NCBI GenBank assembly: GCA_947303145.1
Contig: CAMYXB010000019.1
Coordinates: 1 to 12,926, forward strand
Direction: 5' to 3'
DNA from: an uncultured Clostridia bacterium
GTDB taxonomy: Bacteria; Bacillota; Clostridia; Christensenellales; UBA1242
DNA: 12,926 nucleotides
Positions within the stretch are counted from its first letter, which is position 1; every line of letters begins with the position of its first letter. The notes beneath the pieces are model-generated. The model saw only the letters and a program-made list of their open reading frames with translations. It made no database searches and was not told where the DNA came from. The translations under genes were made by a program, and so were the position numbers. Of the stretch, positions 12,794 to 12,926 are shown piece by piece.

Positions 12794-12926
12794 ATGAAAC
12801 GAAAAAGAAAACTTTTTAGTAGCATAGCATTCGTTCTATCCTTAGTTATGCTGGCGGTGAGTGGGGCGATATTCGTCCACACAGCCACACAGCAGAGCGC
12901 ATCGACGTCACTATCTGTGACATTCA
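12794..12926 (+). CDS. Secreted protein, N-terminus only (cut by window edge)
   Basis: ATG 12794 with AAGGAG 7 bases upstream opens a frame that runs off the right edge after 44 codons. It encodes a signal peptide: a basic start MKRKRKLF, a hydrophobic core (about 10-28, AFVLSLVMLAVSGAIF) and then a polar Ser/Thr/Gln-rich stretch (TATQQSASTSLSVTF). The product should be exported; no lipobox is seen. The Ser/Thr-rich beta-like start resembles surface or matrix proteins of Clostridia, but too little is visible to name a family. It is divergent from the XRE regulator gene, which probably controls it through the dyad inside its promoter. Confidence 0.82.
   Translation, partial: MKRKRKLFSSIAFVLSLVMLAVSGAIFVHTATQQSASTSLSVTF

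Overview
The window looks like chromosomal DNA from a strictly or facultatively anaerobic low-GC bacterium, most likely an uncultured relative of the Clostridia (Bacillota). The evidence is AT-rich intergenic DNA, strong Shine-Dalgarno sites, a +1 programmed frameshift in prfB, a DegV-family protein, a plant-FatA/B-like acyl-ACP thioesterase, a long clostridial-type GluRS and the oxygen-sensitive class III ribonucleotide reductase NrdDG. No sequence search was run, so the taxonomy is inference. I see no rRNA, tRNA, CRISPR array, transposase or prophage gene.

Layout, left to right. (1) Minus-strand genes: the N-terminal 192 codons of an AlkD-like DNA glycosylase (runs off the left edge), tsaD, and prfB with its full frameshifted N-terminus. 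A set of phased A-tracts lies just upstream of the predicted tsaD promoter. (2) A divergent promoter pair leads left into prfB and right into a 104-residue protein of unknown function that ends in a clear terminator. (3) nrdD-nrdG on the plus strand. They overlap by one base and are preceded by a 400-base regulatory region with two NrdR-type boxes exactly 31 bp apart and two predicted promoters. A bidirectional terminator separates nrdG from the convergent degV. (4) Minus-strand degV (FakB-like), an acyl-ACP thioesterase, and a three-helix membrane protein with its own promoter and terminator. (5) A minus-strand operon: a membrane-anchored unknown protein, an unknown lipoprotein, then gltX. 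The first two look like tandem paralogues of each other. (6) At the right end, a small XRE-type repressor gene is divergent from the start of a secreted-protein gene (plus strand, cut by the window edge). Between them are two identical TACATA-N7-TATGTA dyads 30 bp apart, one lying inside the -35/-10 spacer of the secreted-protein promoter.

How the parts work together. The left and centre are mostly housekeeping: tRNA t6A modification, translation termination, alkylation repair, anaerobic dNTP synthesis, glutamyl-tRNA synthesis and fatty-acid handling. The least explained part is 10329-12926: an XRE regulator with clear dyad sites, a divergent exported protein, and an adjacent pair of related envelope proteins. 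That pair is driven by a near-consensus promoter placed so close to the start codon that the mRNA should be leaderless.
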